64,000 nucleotides of DNA from Octadecabacter sp. (GTDB lineage Bacteria; Pseudomonadota; Alphaproteobacteria; Rhodobacterales; Rhodobacteraceae). This document shows positions 51,749-61,755 of this stretch, in pieces. The notes beneath the pieces are model-generated. The model searched no databases, was not told the DNA's origin, and was given only the letters and a program-made list of their open reading frames with translations. The stretch's first letter is position 1. Each line of letters opens with the position of its first letter. The translations under genes and the position numbers were made by a program. The DNA lies in contig JAPKAD010000005.1 of assembly GCA_028825445.1 (NCBI GenBank), forward strand, positions 62,001 to 126,000, written 5' to 3'.

Positions 51749-53749
51749 TTATTCGGCCGCGATGGGGGTTTGAGCCCGATTTTTGGCATTCCCACTAAGC
51801 TGAGCCATCAGTTGTGAAGCACGCGCGATAGGGTTGGTAAGATAAAAATCAGTAACTGCGTTTTTAAATGCCGCCTTACCTAACTTACCTGTCTTAACAG
51901 GGCACCATTCGTTTTGCTTCACGCAATCAATTTCAGCGAGATGCGGATGCACTACAATAAGCGCTTGGCGCAAGCCCGCAAGACTATCCCAACCCTGCTT
52001 GGCGTTCATTTCCGAAGACAATGCACGCAAAATTGCCCAATTTTCTTTAGCTTCACCGGGTGCAAAACTTGCCCGCATCGCCAGCTGTGGGCGCCCTTCA
52101 GTATTAACAAATAAAGCGTTTTCTTCAGTATATGCAGCACCTGGGAAAATGATATCAGCGCGATGGGCACCGCGATCACCATGTGATCCTTGGTAGATAA
52201 CAAATGGACCCGGCGCGATATCGATCTCATCTGCGCCGAGGTTGTAAACAACGTCAGCGTCTTCGACCACTTTCATTCCTTCAGAATTTGTCGCGCCAAC
52301 ATCCATCGCACCAACTCGACCAGCTGCGGTATGCAAAACTAAAAACTTCGAAGCTCCAATGGCCATGGCCGCACCGAGCACAGAGGCTCCATCAGCTTCA
52401 ATTAATGCACCTTGACCAATTATAATCATAGCACCATCAGGCAATTCGCTCACCTTTAAAAGGGCCACACGATCGGTGCCCAAATGATCATAATCGTACG
52501 AAAGATCAATCGCCTTACCAACAACTGCAATTTTTGCTCCGTTAAGCCAAGCCTTACGGATACGCGCGTTTAATACAGGAGATTCAATCGATGGGTTTGT
52601 TCCAATCAGTAAGATCATTTTTGCGCTGTCGATGTCTTCGATCACAGCGTTCCCGACATAGCCAGAACGATTGCCAGCTGGTAACTTGGAATTATCAACA
52701 CGACATTCAACCACACCGCCTTGACCTTCAATCAGTTTTTTAAGGGAAAAGGCAGACTCTGTGCTGGTCAAATCGCCAACAAGACCAACAACTTTTTTGC
52801 CACTTATGGCATCAGCCGCAGCCTTTAGCGCCTCGTCCCAGCCTGCTTTGCGCAACTTTCCATTCTCACGAATGAAGGGCGTATCTAAACGTTGACTACG
52901 CAAACCATCCCAAACAAAGCGAGTCTTATCCGAAATCCATTCTTCGTTCACGCCGTCATGATTACGCGGCAACAAACGCATAACCTCACGCCCTTTAGTA
53001 TCAACTCGAATGTTGGCACCAAGAGCGTCCATAACGTCAATACTTTCAGTCTTTGTCAGCTCCCAAGGTCGGGCAGTAAATGCATAGGGTTTGGACACCA
53101 ATGCACCAACTGGGCACAAATCAATAATGTTACCCTGCATGTTACTGTCGAGAGTTTCACCCAAATAGCTAGTGATTTCCGAATCTTCGCCACGACCCGT
53201 TTGGCCCATCTGCGAGATACCTGCGACCTCAGTTGTGAAGCGGACGCAGCGCGTGCATGAAATGCAACGCGTCATGTGGGTTTCGACGAGTGGACCCAAA
53301 TCAAGATGATCAGACGCTCGTTTAGATTCACGATAGCGGGAAAAATCGACGCCATACGCCATGGCCTGATCTTGCAAATCACACTCACCACCCTGATCGC
53401 AAATCGGGCAGTCTAGAGGATGATTGATCAGCAAAAACTCCATCACGCCTTCGCGAGCTTTTTTTACCATTGGAGAATTTGTTTTAACAACAGGAGGTTG
53501 GCCTTCAGGACCAGGGCGTAAATCCTTGACCTGCATCGCACAGGATGCAGCAGGCTTCGGCGGACCACCAACCACTTCGACAAGACACATCCGACAGTTA
53601 CCTGCAATGCTAAGACGTTCATGATAACAGAACCTCGGAATTTCGATTCCGGCTTCTTCGCAGGCTTGAATTAGAGTCATCGCACCTGATACTTCAATTT
53701 CGCGGTCATCAATAATGATCTTACGTAGATCGGGGGTCGCGTCAGACAT
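51749..53749 (-). CDS. nuoG: NADH-quinone oxidoreductase subunit G
   Basis: A 666-residue iron-sulfur subunit of the peripheral arm. N-terminal 2Fe-2S ligands are in [15 protein letters not shown], the His-ligated N5 and N4 clusters in [32 protein letters not shown] and LCPVGAL. A molybdopterin oxidoreductase-like domain follows without cofactor. The N7 cluster of E. coli-type NuoG is not seen, as usual in alphaproteobacteria and mitochondria. Confidence 0.95.
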   Translation of the reverse strand: MSDATPDLRKIIIDDREIEVSGAMTLIQACEEAGIEIPRFCYHERLSIAGNCRMCLVEVVGGPPKPAASCAMQVKDLRPGPEGQPPVVKTNSPMVKKAREGVMEFLLINHPLDCPICDQGGECDLQDQAMAYGVDFSRYRESKRASDHLDLGPLVETHMTRCISCTRCVRFTTEVAGISQMGQTGRGEDSEITSYLGETLDSNMQGNIIDLCPVGALVSKPYAFTARPWELTKTESIDVMDALGANIRVDTKGREVMRLLPRNHDGVNEEWISDKTRFVWDGLRSQRLDTPFIRENGKLRKAGWDEALKAAADAISGKKVVGLVGDLTSTESAFSLKKLIEGQGGVVECRVDNSKLPAGNRSGYVGNAVIEDIDSAKMILLIGTNPSIESPVLNARIRKAWLNGAKIAVVGKAIDLSYDYDHLGTDRVALLKVSELPDGAMIIIGQGALIEADGASVLGAAMAIGASKFLVLHTAAGRVGAMDVGATNSEGMKVVEDADVVYNLGADEIDIAPGPFVIYQGSHGDRGAHRADIIFPGAAYTEENALFVNTEGRPQLAMRASFAPGEAKENWAILRALSSEMNAKQGWDSLAGLRQALIVVHPHLAEIDCVKQNEWCPVKTGKLGKAAFKNAVTDFYLTNPIARASQLMAQLSGNAKNRAQTPIAAE

Positions 53750-53952
53750 GGAGCGTGTTCCCTGTTTCCGTATGGCTTATCCACCAAGCGAACCCAAAGT
53801 TTAGATCCGCACATTTGTATGCGTTCTACCGCGACACGAGGCGCTTTGCCAGCCCGAAACCTACGAAAAGGCATTGCAAATAGATGCGCAAAACGACGCG
53901 GGGATAGCTAGCAAACCCCAAATAAATTCTAACAATTAATGTGAGACTTTGC

Positions 53953-54369
53953 CTAGCGTAACAAGCGCCCAACTGGTGTATCGTTCGCAATTTGTGACAA
54001 AGCGACGGTACAGTAGGTTGCAGCATCATTTGTGCGAACGCCCAATGAAGCTAGACGTTCACGCGCGATTACCTCGAGCCTGTCTTTTTCAAAACGGTCA
54101 TTAACAAAAGCGTTAATTTCAGATTTGGAATAACCAATATCCTGCAGGTGCAACTTTAACCCAAACAAAAAGCTCAGACCCCGAAGCATGCGCGAATTAA
54201 CATTGTTGCATTTTCCACTCAGCTCATGTGCCATACCCGTTGTAATCAAACCTTCAGTGACGCGCTCTACATTGGCGGGATTTGCATTTGCAAGATTCGC
54301 ATTTGCCATAGTCAAAGTCAATGTAACTCCAAACACCGCTCCAATAATTATTTTTTTAAAGATGATCAT
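53953..54369 (-). CDS. Exported DUF5333-like protein in the nuo cluster
   Basis: A 138-residue protein with an N-terminal signal peptide (about residues 1-30, ending ANLANA). The mature part is helical with two cysteines (SGKCNNV and ATYCTVAL) that could pair in the periplasm, and GYSKSEINAFVNDRFEKDR near the middle. It fits the DUF5333 family as I recall it, which is placed in nuo clusters of Rhodobacterales. GGAGG eight bases before ATG 54369 fixes the start over two upstream ATGs. A 203-base gap precedes nuoG. Confidence 0.78.
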   Translation of the reverse strand: MIIFKKIIIGAVFGVTLTLTMANANLANANPANVERVTEGLITTGMAHELSGKCNNVNSRMLRGLSFLFGLKLHLQDIGYSKSEINAFVNDRFEKDRLEVIARERLASLGVRTNDAATYCTVALSQIANDTPVGRLLR

Positions 54370-55356
54370 AACACAAGCCTCCATTACAAACCGAGCAATC
54401 CCAGCGATCAAATAGATGTTGGTCATGCGGCGATGACAAGCAATAACAGTGCCATATAATTATTCTTGAATACCAAAAATCCATAATTTTCACAAGATAA
54501 TATCGTATGAACTTATTTAAAATTTGGCAGATTTGGTTTGAAACTAGACCCAACCGAAAGAGCGATCGCTAGGTCTATTTTTTTCACAGCTTATTGATCT
54601 GCCCGAGCGTTTCTTCACGGGTGGGCTGATGCCCTTGTTCAATTAACAATATAAATAAATGCTGTTAGAATAAAACCACAAACCACTCAGCTTTTTGAAC
54701 CTTAAAATCGGTGTTGAAGACCTCATAAACAAACACCTCAATTCTGGAAAAATATTATTTATCAGTGACGTCGAGCATAATCTGGAAAACGCCACCAATC
54801 ATATTTTGATGTTGTCTTTTTCAACTTGCAAAAGCCTTTAGACATTTAAAAAAATATAAGCACTTACATGTTAAATTAATTTATCATGTCAAAGTTGTAT
54901 ATAAATTTTATAACACGATTAATGTTGGTTAGGATCAAAAAGTCTACCAATATTAAGCCCTAGCAGAGGCATTGTTGAGACCACTCTATAAAGATCACAT
55001 GGAAGACGGCAAATGATGGAATAAATAATCTGTAAAGTGCCAAGTATCTTCGAAACAACCTGTTATGATTGGCACCTAGGTTTTGGATTATGGCAGAGAT
55101 TATAAAGCTATTTATTTAACTAATCTAAAGGATTGGTCGGCCCCAATGATTTTTCTAAAATCTGCTTTGCATACTGTTGGCCACAATACTATTGAAAATC
55201 AATTAGCCCGGTAACTAGGTAAAAATAAAAAAAGAAAATCATCATTCAAAGTACTAACTATGAGAGAGTGTCTCATCTTGAAATTCTTTGAAAACAAAAG
55301 TCGTAACAGGGAACGTGAACACAAATCGGATAAGATCCCAATCGGTCTCGCTAGCG
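54370..55356. other. Non-coding AT-rich break in the nuo cluster between nuoF and the DUF5333 gene
   Basis: Nearly 1 kb without a supported gene, inside a cluster whose other junctions are mostly a few bases. A short minus-strand run ending near 54586 reads LIEQGHQPTREETLGQINKL and then stops; it could be a gene remnant. No inverted terminal repeats or transposase-like text mark an inserted element. A promoter for the nuoG-rnj half may lie here. Confidence 0.5.
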
Positions 55357-56640
55357 TTATTCAGCGGCAACAGAACCGCGTTTGTGGGCTATCCTATCTT
55401 CGATTTCACCGCGGAAGTTTTTGATTAGGCCTTGGATCGGCCAAGCAGCGGCATCACCAAGAGCACAAATCGTGTGACCTTCAACTTGTTTGGTTACATC
55501 AAGAAGTATGTCGATTTCCTCGACTTCAGCATCGCCTTTGACCAGACGTTCCATCACCCGCATCATCCACCCTGTACCTTCACGACACGGAGTACATTGG
55601 CCACAGGATTCATGTTTGTAGAATTTTGCTAAACGCCAAATCGCCTTAATCACATCTGTGTCTTTATCCATTACAATGACTGCCGCAGTGCCCAAGCTCG
55701 AACCTTTTTCCTTTAAACCATCAAAATCCATAACTGCATCACGCATGTTTTCTCCACGAACCATGGGAACGGACGAACCACCTGGAATTACGGCCTTGAG
55801 GTTACCCCAACCACCACGAATACCACCACAGTGTTTTTCGATAAGTTCTTCAAAAGGAATGGACATGGCTTCTTCAACGACACACGGATTGTTCACGTGG
55901 CCGCTGATTGCGTAAAGTTTAGTGCCGGCATTGTTGGGACGACCAAAGCCTGCAAACCAATCAGGACCACGACGCAAAATAGTCGGCACCGTAGCAATGG
56001 ATTCGACATTGTTCACGGTTGTTGGGCAACCGTACAAGCCTGCACCAGCTGGAAACGGTGGCTTCATACGTGGCATGCCTTTTTTACCTTCAAGTGACTC
56101 CAGCAACGCGGTTTCTTCTCCACAAATATATGCACCTGCGCCGTGAACCAAATAAACATCAAAGTCCCAGCCAGATTTTGATGCATTTTTACCTACCATA
56201 CCCGCATCATAACATTCATCAATTGCGGCCTGCAGCGCTTCTTTTTCGCGGATGTATTCTCCGCGAATATAAATGTAGCACGCGTTGGCATTCATTGCGA
56301 AGGACGCAATCAAGCAACCCTCGATTAGAGTATGCGGATCATGGCGCATAATTTCGCGGTCTTTGCATGTCCCCGGTTCCGATTCATCGGCGTTAACAAC
56401 TAGGTATGATGGCCGACCATCAGATTCTTTCGGCATGAAAGACCATTTAAGACCAGTTGGAAAGCCCGCTCCCCCACGACCACGCAGGCCAGAAGCCTTC
56501 ATCTGCTCAACAATCCAAGCGCGGCCCTTTTTAATGATACCAGCGGTGCCATCCCAGTGGCCACGCGCCTGAGCGCCTTTCAGCGTACGATCGTGCATCC
56601 CGTAAAGGTTCGTAAAAATGCGGTCTTTATCAGCGAGCAT
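55357..56640 (-). CDS. nuoF: NADH-quinone oxidoreductase subunit F
   Basis: A 427-residue subunit that binds NADH and [16 protein letters not shown] is the NADH-binding glycine loop, [14 protein letters not shown] binds FMN, and [13 protein letters not shown] with a later Cys ([10 protein letters not shown]) ligates the N3 4Fe-4S cluster. AAGGGG lies six bases before ATG 56640; ATG 56643 directly upstream is an alternative. Confidence 0.96.
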   Translation of the reverse strand: MLADKDRIFTNLYGMHDRTLKGAQARGHWDGTAGIIKKGRAWIVEQMKASGLRGRGGAGFPTGLKWSFMPKESDGRPSYLVVNADESEPGTCKDREIMRHDPHTLIEGCLIASFAMNANACYIYIRGEYIREKEALQAAIDECYDAGMVGKNASKSGWDFDVYLVHGAGAYICGEETALLESLEGKKGMPRMKPPFPAGAGLYGCPTTVNNVESIATVPTILRRGPDWFAGFGRPNNAGTKLYAISGHVNNPCVVEEAMSIPFEELIEKHCGGIRGGWGNLKAVIPGGSSVPMVRGENMRDAVMDFDGLKEKGSSLGTAAVIVMDKDTDVIKAIWRLAKFYKHESCGQCTPCREGTGWMMRVMERLVKGDAEVEEIDILLDVTKQVEGHTICALGDAAAWPIQGLIKNFRGEIEDRIAHKRGSVAAE

Positions 56641-56669
56641 CATGGGCCCCTTCCGTCATTAGCAAAGCA

Positions 56670-56888
56670 TCATGTTTCTCGTGTCTTTTGCCACAGCTTC
56701 CATGTCACCACCAGTGACCAAATGAACGCACCAAGCGAGATCAGGTAGAACAACATTTCAACACGCGCAGGTGCGCCAAGTGCAAATGTCAGTTGCGGCG
56801 CAAAAATACTAAGCAGGCCGGCGCATGCGATGACAATTGCGGCTTGTCGACCAAGGCGGGCGGTGTTCTGATGTGGTCTATTTTTCAT
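56670..56888 (-). CDS. Small DUF5337-like membrane protein in the nuo cluster
   Basis: A 72-residue protein with a basic start (MKNRPHQNTARLGRQ) and two hydrophobic helices (about residues 16-37 and 43-61), ending in charged residues (WQKTRET). It resembles DUF5337, a family I associate with this position in Rhodobacterales nuo clusters. It lies 29 bases before nuoF. A hairpin of two helices suggests an inner-membrane partner or assembly factor of complex I; this is inference. Confidence 0.78.
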   Translation of the reverse strand: MKNRPHQNTARLGRQAAIVIACAGLLSIFAPQLTFALGAPARVEMLFYLISLGAFIWSLVVTWKLWQKTRET

Positions 56889-57252
56889 AGGGTGTTTGTG
56901 GCGTGTACCCGAGCAGAAGGAAAGAGGCGGCCGCAAAAGAACAAGGCCCGCACAATGTATTCGGCGGATGTTTGACCCAAAATATCAGGCCTTCTTTATT
57001 TGTGGGCGCATTTTTAATATTTAGTTTGACCACATTTTGCAAAATTTTAAGCCTGCTTGATCCAATTATAACGCAAAATTAAGCCCTTGTAATTCATGAA
57101 ACTATTAATTCAATTCACTTTAGAAATTTCCATTTATCAATTTAGTCAAAAAATGAAAAATATATATATTTCAGCCTCGTTTAAGTTTTAGGACAACAAC
57201 ACTACTGCGTTTGAAACTCATCTGCACCAGATTTACATAGTGCTGAAATTAT
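56889..57252. other. Non-coding break in the nuo cluster between nuoE and the DUF5337-like gene
   Basis: A 364-base AT-rich spacer with an alternating AT run near 57163. No gene, terminator or repeat is recognised. Its presence would separate nuoABCDE from nuoF onward unless transcription reads through. Confidence 0.55.
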
Positions 57253-58083
57253 CTATGGTTTTAGTTCCGTGGAGGACGCTTTAACTGCCAATGTAGAAGG
57301 TTTTACCGCAAGTTTTGATTTGCTGTCAGGCTTGGTAGCGGACGGCAGCATTCCCGCTGTAAGTCCCGGAGGACCAGACATTTGCCATGGCGCCAAAAGT
57401 GGCACTTCGGTCCCATCAATACGTTTTATTGTGTCGCCAATGTCATGAGCCAATTGGACGGATGCGTTGTGGGGATTCTTATTGGTAATGTATTCTTTAA
57501 GCGTTGTCAGGCCACTCAGTGGTTCGGCAGCATAGCGACCATTTTGTGGGCCAGGCAGAGGGACTTCACCACGGGCCAGTGCGTCAATCAATTCACCCAT
57601 TTTGGCGGCTGTTAGATCTTCATAATAATCTTTGCCAATCTGAGCCATCGGCGCATTTGAACACGAACCAAGACACTCAACTTCTTCCCAAGAAAATTTG
57701 CCGTCCGCAGACACATCGTGAGGATTTTTAGCAATCTTGTCTTGGCAAACAGCCACAAGGTCTTCAGCGCCACAAATCATGCAAGAAGTGGTGCCACAAA
57801 CCTGAATGTGTGCGATAGTTCCCACGGGCTGCAATTGAAACATAAAATAGAACGATGCTACTTCCAAGGCTCGCATAAACGCCAGGCCCAGCATGTCAGC
57901 AACGCCCTCAATGGCAGGCCGCGTTAGCCAACCTTCCTGTTCCTGAGCACGCCACAGCAGCGGAATAATAGCGCTTGCCTGTCTACCTTCTGGATATTTG
58001 GTAATCTGTGCATTTGCCCATGCAAGATTTTCAGGTGTAAATGCAAAACTGGTGGGTTGGTCAAGGTGGAGGCGTCTAAGCAT
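57253..58083 (-). CDS. nuoE: NADH-quinone oxidoreductase subunit E
   Basis: A 276-residue thioredoxin-fold subunit with the N1a 2Fe-2S cluster, ligated by [10 protein letters not shown] and CLGSC. The core ends near residue 160; a C-terminal extension of about 110 residues rich in Pro, Ser, Lys and Thr follows and ends without a domain. As I recall, many Rhodobacterales NuoE proteins carry a helix-hairpin-helix region in this tail, which is not seen here. ATG 58083 overlaps the upstream lipoprotein gene by eight bases. Confidence 0.94.
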   Translation of the reverse strand: MLRRLHLDQPTSFAFTPENLAWANAQITKYPEGRQASAIIPLLWRAQEQEGWLTRPAIEGVADMLGLAFMRALEVASFYFMFQLQPVGTIAHIQVCGTTSCMICGAEDLVAVCQDKIAKNPHDVSADGKFSWEEVECLGSCSNAPMAQIGKDYYEDLTAAKMGELIDALARGEVPLPGPQNGRYAAEPLSGLTTLKEYITNKNPHNASVQLAHDIGDTIKRIDGTEVPLLAPWQMSGPPGLTAGMLPSATKPDSKSKLAVKPSTLAVKASSTELKP

Positions 58084-58369
58084 TGGCACAAATTCCTGAA
58101 GTCAGTTGAAAGCCGTTGGCAGTGGGTTCACTTTCACCAGCAAGCGTGAGGTATTGGATTACTGTCACAAGCTTATCACGATCAAAGCCAGTAAGGACCG
58201 CGATAGGGACAGTTTCGGCGTTTGTTCTGATTATGCATCCTGCTTCGGTGACTGCAGCTTTAAAGAGGGCTACGTCTGATGCTGTTATACCATCAGGTAA
58301 TGTTTGCCCACTCATGCCGTCACAGCCAGAGAGGAGACCTACGGTTAGGATGAGGGCTGCGTACTTCAC
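58076..58369 (-). CDS. Predicted lipoprotein, paralogue of the adjacent gene
   Basis: A 97-residue protein with signal [16 protein letters not shown], lipobox LSGC with Cys16. The mature part has [10 protein letters not shown] and [11 protein letters not shown]. The next gene upstream (58366-58623) has matching text at the same spacing (EDAGCIVEQV and LTLTGLSEVDI), so the two look like a duplicated pair. It overlaps that gene by four bases and nuoE by eight. No family or function recognised. Confidence 0.8.
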   Translation of the reverse strand: MKYAALILTVGLLSGCDGMSGQTLPDGITASDVALFKAAVTEAGCIIRTNAETVPIAVLTGFDRDKLVTVIQYLTLAGESEPTANGFQLTSGICANA

Positions 58370-58623
58370 TTAAAATTGTCATTATTAGAGGACACGGTTA
58401 AATATGTTTCAAATCTATTAAAATCTTTAGCACAATTAATCACAGCTGTGGATAAGATGTCTACTTCGCTTAATCCTGTCAAAGTCAAAAAAACATCACC
58501 ATTTACCTGCTCGACAATACAACCAGCGTCTTCAATGCCATTGACCATAGCGGCCTCATTAACAATATCTTCGTTTTGCGCAAATTCAGACGTAACGAAT
58601 TCAACTAAAAGTGCAGCGTTCAT
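58366..58623 (-). CDS. Small soluble protein, paralogue of the adjacent lipoprotein
   Basis: An 85-residue protein without a signal peptide, sharing the AGCI and LTG landmarks with the lipoprotein encoded directly downstream. Two cysteines (AGCIVE and INCAKDF) may be conserved. Both ends overlap neighbours by four bases (ATGA), with the 36-codon frame upstream and the lipoprotein downstream. Function unknown; the pair is positioned between nuoD and nuoE. Confidence 0.72.
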   Translation of the reverse strand: MNAALLVEFVTSEFAQNEDIVNEAAMVNGIEDAGCIVEQVNGDVFLTLTGLSEVDILSTAVINCAKDFNRFETYLTVSSNNDNFK

Positions 58624-58730
58624 CTGGAAAAATCCACATCGATCACGGTAAAATTAAATGCGGAAAATAAACCCGTTGGTAGTATCTGCTTACCAAACGC
58701 GAACAGGATTAACAGCACAATTACAAACAT
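58620..58730 (-). CDS. 36-residue putative membrane peptide between nuoD and nuoE
   Basis: ATG 58730 lies five bases after the nuoD stop, and the frame ends in TGA sharing four bases with the start of the next gene. The peptide opens with a hydrophobic helix (MFVIVLLILFAF), then GKQILPTGLF and an amphipathic end (VIDVDFSR). The exact fit into a 112-base gap and the ATGA junction favour a real, translated micro-protein; no homologue is known to me, and without codon or mass evidence it remains a proposal. Confidence 0.5.
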   Translation of the reverse strand: MFVIVLLILFAFGKQILPTGLFSAFNFTVIDVDFSR

Positions 58731-58735
58731 AACGA

Positions 58736-59983
58736 TCAACGGTCAATTTCTCCAAACACAACATCAAGTGAGCCAATGATCGCAGCAACGTCCGCAAGTT
58801 GGTGCTTTGTTGCCATAAAATCCATCGCCTGCAAATGCAAGAAACCCGGCGCACGAATTTTGGCTCGATAGGGTTTGTTTGATCCGTCTGCCACAAGAAA
58901 TACACCGAATTCACCCTTAGGGGCTTCAACACAGGCATAGGTTTCACCAGCAGGAACGTGGAAGCCCTCAGTGTACAATTTAAAGTGGTGAATCAACGCT
59001 TCCATGGAAGTCTTCATTTCACCGCGAGTTGGTGGCGTAAGCTTACCACGTGCCATAACAGAGCCATGACCTTCAGGTTCTCGAAGTTTAACGATGGCTT
59101 GACGAATGATCGACACAGACTGACGCATTTCTTCCATGCGACACAAATAACGATCATAGCAGTCACCATTTTTACCAACCGGAATCTGGAAATCAAATTC
59201 GTCATAACATTCATAGGGCTGCGCGCGACGTAAATCCCACGCTAAACCAGAACCACGCGCCATGACCCCCGAAAATCCCCAATCAAGAATATCTTGTTCA
59301 TTTACTATGCCAATGTCGACATTGCGTTGTTTGAAGATGCGGTTTTCCGTTAGCAAACCGTCTACGTCGACCATAAATTTTGTCATGAACTGGTCTGCCC
59401 AGATTTCGATATCTTCAATCAGGCCCGTAGGAAGGTCTTGGTGAACACCACCGGGGCGGAAATAGGCAGCATGCAAGCGTGCTCCGCAAGCGCGTTCGCT
59501 AAACACCATGAGCTGTTCGCGTTCCTCAAAGCCCCAAACGGGCGGGGTTAATGCGCCGACGTCCATCGCCTGTGTGGTAACATTAAGAAGGTGTGACAGA
59601 ATGCGACCAATCTCGCAGAATAACACACGGATAAGGGATGCACGGCGTGGCACAACAGTGCCTGTAAGCTTCTCAATTGCCAGACACCAAGCGTGTTCTT
59701 GGTTCATTGGTGAAACATAATCAAGACGATCAAAATATGGCAAATTTTGCAAATAAGTGCGTGATTCCATGAGCTTTTCAGTCCCACGATGCAGCAGGCC
59801 AATATGGGGATCACAGCGTTCTACCACTTCACCATCAAGTTCCAGCACCAGACGCAAAACCCCGTGCGCCGCAGGATGCTGCGGGCCAAAGTTAATATTA
59901 AAATTGCGGATCTGCTGTTCGCTGGTTGCAGCATCAGTGGATCCATCATCGTAGGTGTTCGTACGGATGTCGCCGTCCATCAT
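58736..59983 (-). CDS. nuoD: NADH-quinone oxidoreductase subunit D
   Basis: A 415-residue subunit (49 kDa type) lining the quinone site. [13 protein letters not shown] holds the quinone-interacting His, [12 protein letters not shown] follows, and the conserved Tyr lies in the [17 protein letters not shown] region; it has the fusion-free (NuoC separate) form. GGAG eight bases before ATG 59983 supports the start, which directly follows the stop of the 62-codon gene. Confidence 0.96.
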   Translation of the reverse strand: MMDGDIRTNTYDDGSTDAATSEQQIRNFNINFGPQHPAAHGVLRLVLELDGEVVERCDPHIGLLHRGTEKLMESRTYLQNLPYFDRLDYVSPMNQEHAWCLAIEKLTGTVVPRRASLIRVLFCEIGRILSHLLNVTTQAMDVGALTPPVWGFEEREQLMVFSERACGARLHAAYFRPGGVHQDLPTGLIEDIEIWADQFMTKFMVDVDGLLTENRIFKQRNVDIGIVNEQDILDWGFSGVMARGSGLAWDLRRAQPYECYDEFDFQIPVGKNGDCYDRYLCRMEEMRQSVSIIRQAIVKLREPEGHGSVMARGKLTPPTRGEMKTSMEALIHHFKLYTEGFHVPAGETYACVEAPKGEFGVFLVADGSNKPYRAKIRAPGFLHLQAMDFMATKHQLADVAAIIGSLDVVFGEIDR

Positions 59984-60172
59984 TTAAAGTGCTCCAGAAT
60001 TAAATTGGCGGACTGAAAATACAGTTGATACTCTTGGCGAGTATCGAAACTTTATGAAGCAAAGGTTGCGTAAAATAGAAAGTCGGCAATTTTTTAAAAA
60101 CAGCAAAACTACCATTGATAATCCAAGCATCCCAATCAAAGAATTTGTTGTATCCAAACCGAAAACTATCAT
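59984..60172 (-). CDS. 62-residue putative membrane protein between nuoC and nuoD
   Basis: The ATG overlaps the nuoC stop by four bases (ATGA) and the TAA directly abuts the nuoD ATG, so the frame fills the 185-base gap exactly. The product starts with a polar [10 protein letters not shown], has one hydrophobic helix ([17 protein letters not shown], about residues 12-28), then a basic tail. No family is recognised. A perfect fit at both ends is hard to get by chance, but protein evidence or conservation would be needed to be sure. Confidence 0.6.
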   Translation of the reverse strand: MIVFGLDTTNSLIGMLGLSMVVLLFLKNCRLSILRNLCFIKFRYSPRVSTVFSVRQFNSGAL

Positions 60173-60807
60173 TTAGCGTTCTCTTTCTTGGCTTTATCAT
60201 CCCCTGGAAGAATATATTGCGAACCTTCCCAAGGGGACATAAAATCGAACTGACGATATTCTTGGACCAGTGAAACTGGTTCGTAAACTACGCGCTTTTG
60301 AACTTCGTCATAGCGAACTTCTGTGTAGCCAGTTGTCGGAAAATCTTTACGTAGTGGATAACCACGAAAGCCATAGTCGGTAAGAATGCGACGCAGATCA
60401 GGGTGGCCTTTGAAGATAATGCCAAACATGTCAAATACTTCTCGTTCAAACCAGTTTGCCGAAGGATGCACTTCAGTGATCGACATGACCATCTCATCTT
60501 CGCGGACTTTTGCACGAAGTCGGATGCGATGGTTTTGGTACATACTCAAAAAATGGTAAACCACATCAAATCGTTTATCACGACCCGGGTAGTCTACAGC
60601 CGTAACATCTACCAAAGATGAAAATGCACAAGCACTGTCAACTTTGAGAAACTCAATAAACCCAGAGATGTTGGCAGGAGCTACATTGACAGTCAACTCA
60701 CCACCAATCACGTCCCATGACAGCACACAATCAGGACGTTTCATTTCGATGTGTTGACCGAGTTCGTTCAAATCGTCAGGAAGTGTTTTAGATTGGGCAT
60801 CAGACAT
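60169..60807 (-). CDS. nuoC: NADH-quinone oxidoreductase subunit C
   Basis: A 212-residue subunit (30 kDa type) of the connecting module. The family signature [15 protein letters not shown] (about residues 116-130) and the [16 protein letters not shown] block are present. AAGGT precedes ATG 60807, five bases after the nuoB stop. Confidence 0.95.
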   Translation of the reverse strand: MSDAQSKTLPDDLNELGQHIEMKRPDCVLSWDVIGGELTVNVAPANISGFIEFLKVDSACAFSSLVDVTAVDYPGRDKRFDVVYHFLSMYQNHRIRLRAKVREDEMVMSITEVHPSANWFEREVFDMFGIIFKGHPDLRRILTDYGFRGYPLRKDFPTTGYTEVRYDEVQKRVVYEPVSLVQEYRQFDFMSPWEGSQYILPGDDKAKKENAK

Positions 60808-60812
60808 ATCAA

Positions 60813-61346
60813 TTACCTTACAATTGTGCCAGTACGACGCATTTTGCGTTGCAGCTGCAAGATACCGTACAGCAGGGCCTCAGCCGTGGGGGGGCAACCA
60901 GGGACATATATATCCACGGGCACGATGCGGTCGCAGCCACGCACCACAGAATAAGAATAGTGATAGTAGCCGCCGCCGTTAGCACAACTGCCCATAGAAA
61001 TAACGTAGCGTGGTTCAGGCATTTGATCGTAAACTTTGCGCAATGCAGGTGCCATTTTATTAGTTAGTGTGCCTGCTACTATCATCACATCAGACTGGCG
61101 CGGGGACGCACGCGGCGCGATGCCAAAACGTTCAGCATCATAACGTGGCATTGATGTATGCATCATTTCGACAGCGCAGCAGGCCAATCCAAAAGTCATC
61201 CAGTGCAACGACCCTGTACGGGCCCAGTTAATCAGATCAGCTGACGAAGTGACAAGAAAACCCTTGTCCGTCAGTTCGGTATTAAGATCTTGGGTTGTAG
61301 TATCACGTTGAAATTCTGAGATGTTATCTCCAACAGCTACTCCCAT
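60813..61346 (-). CDS. nuoB: NADH-quinone oxidoreductase subunit B
   Basis: A 177-residue subunit with the terminal N2 4Fe-4S cluster: tandem cysteines in [22 protein letters not shown] and [15 protein letters not shown] choose ATG 61346, with GGGAG seven bases upstream inside the end of nuoA, over ATG 61367 that lies 21 bases earlier. The genes overlap by 10 bases. Confidence 0.95.
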   Translation of the reverse strand: MGVAVGDNISEFQRDTTTQDLNTELTDKGFLVTSSADLINWARTGSLHWMTFGLACCAVEMMHTSMPRYDAERFGIAPRASPRQSDVMIVAGTLTNKMAPALRKVYDQMPEPRYVISMGSCANGGGYYHYSYSVVRGCDRIVPVDIYVPGCPPTAEALLYGILQLQRKMRRTGTIVR

Positions 61347-61702
61347 TCGAGTGCTCCCTTTTTCCATTCGTATGCAAAGCCAACAGTAAGTACCGCCAGA
61401 AATACCATCATCGACCAGAAACCAATCATCGAAATTCCTCCGAATGCCACAGCCCAGGGAAATAAAAACGCAATTTCAAGATCAAAAATTATGAAAAGTA
61501 TAGATACTAAGTAGAAACGCACGTCGAATTTCATCCGAGCATCGTCGAACGCATTAAATCCACATTCGTAGGCTGATACTTTTTCAGGGTCTGGATTACG
61601 CACAGCCAAAATGATCGCAGCAAGAATTAAAACCCCACCAAGCACGATGGCCAACCCCAGAAATATTATGATCGGCAAGTATTCTCTGAGCATCTCGTCC
61701 AC
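61337..61702 (-). CDS. nuoA: NADH-quinone oxidoreductase subunit A
   Basis: A 121-residue three-helix subunit (ND3). The conserved loop [16 protein letters not shown] carries the Cys that marks the active/deactive transition region in mitochondria, followed by [18 protein letters not shown]. The GTG at 61702 gives [11 protein letters not shown], the usual N-terminal text, with GGAG nine bases upstream. First gene of the complex I cluster. Confidence 0.95.
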   Translation of the reverse strand: MDEMLREYLPIIIFLGLAIVLGGVLILAAIILAVRNPDPEKVSAYECGFNAFDDARMKFDVRFYLVSILFIIFDLEIAFLFPWAVAFGGISMIGFWSMMVFLAVLTVGFAYEWKKGALEWE

Positions 61703-61727
61703 GCGCGGTCACTCCAATATGGCGGGA

Positions 61728-61739
61728 TCACTTAAGTGA
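61728..61739. promoter_or_regulatory. Perfect 12-base palindrome in the nuoA leader
   Basis: TCACTTAAGTGA is fully self-complementary and lies 26 bases before the nuoA start, just downstream of the proposed promoter, a place suited to a repressor. No known regulator is assigned to this sequence. Confidence 0.35.
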
Positions 61740-61755
61740 ACCCTATAATGAGTGT

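Noticed and set aside
53677-53874. 65-codon minus-strand frame between the DUF5333 gene and nuoG
   Set aside because: It overlaps the nuoG start by 73 bases, has no ribosome site and shows no domain.
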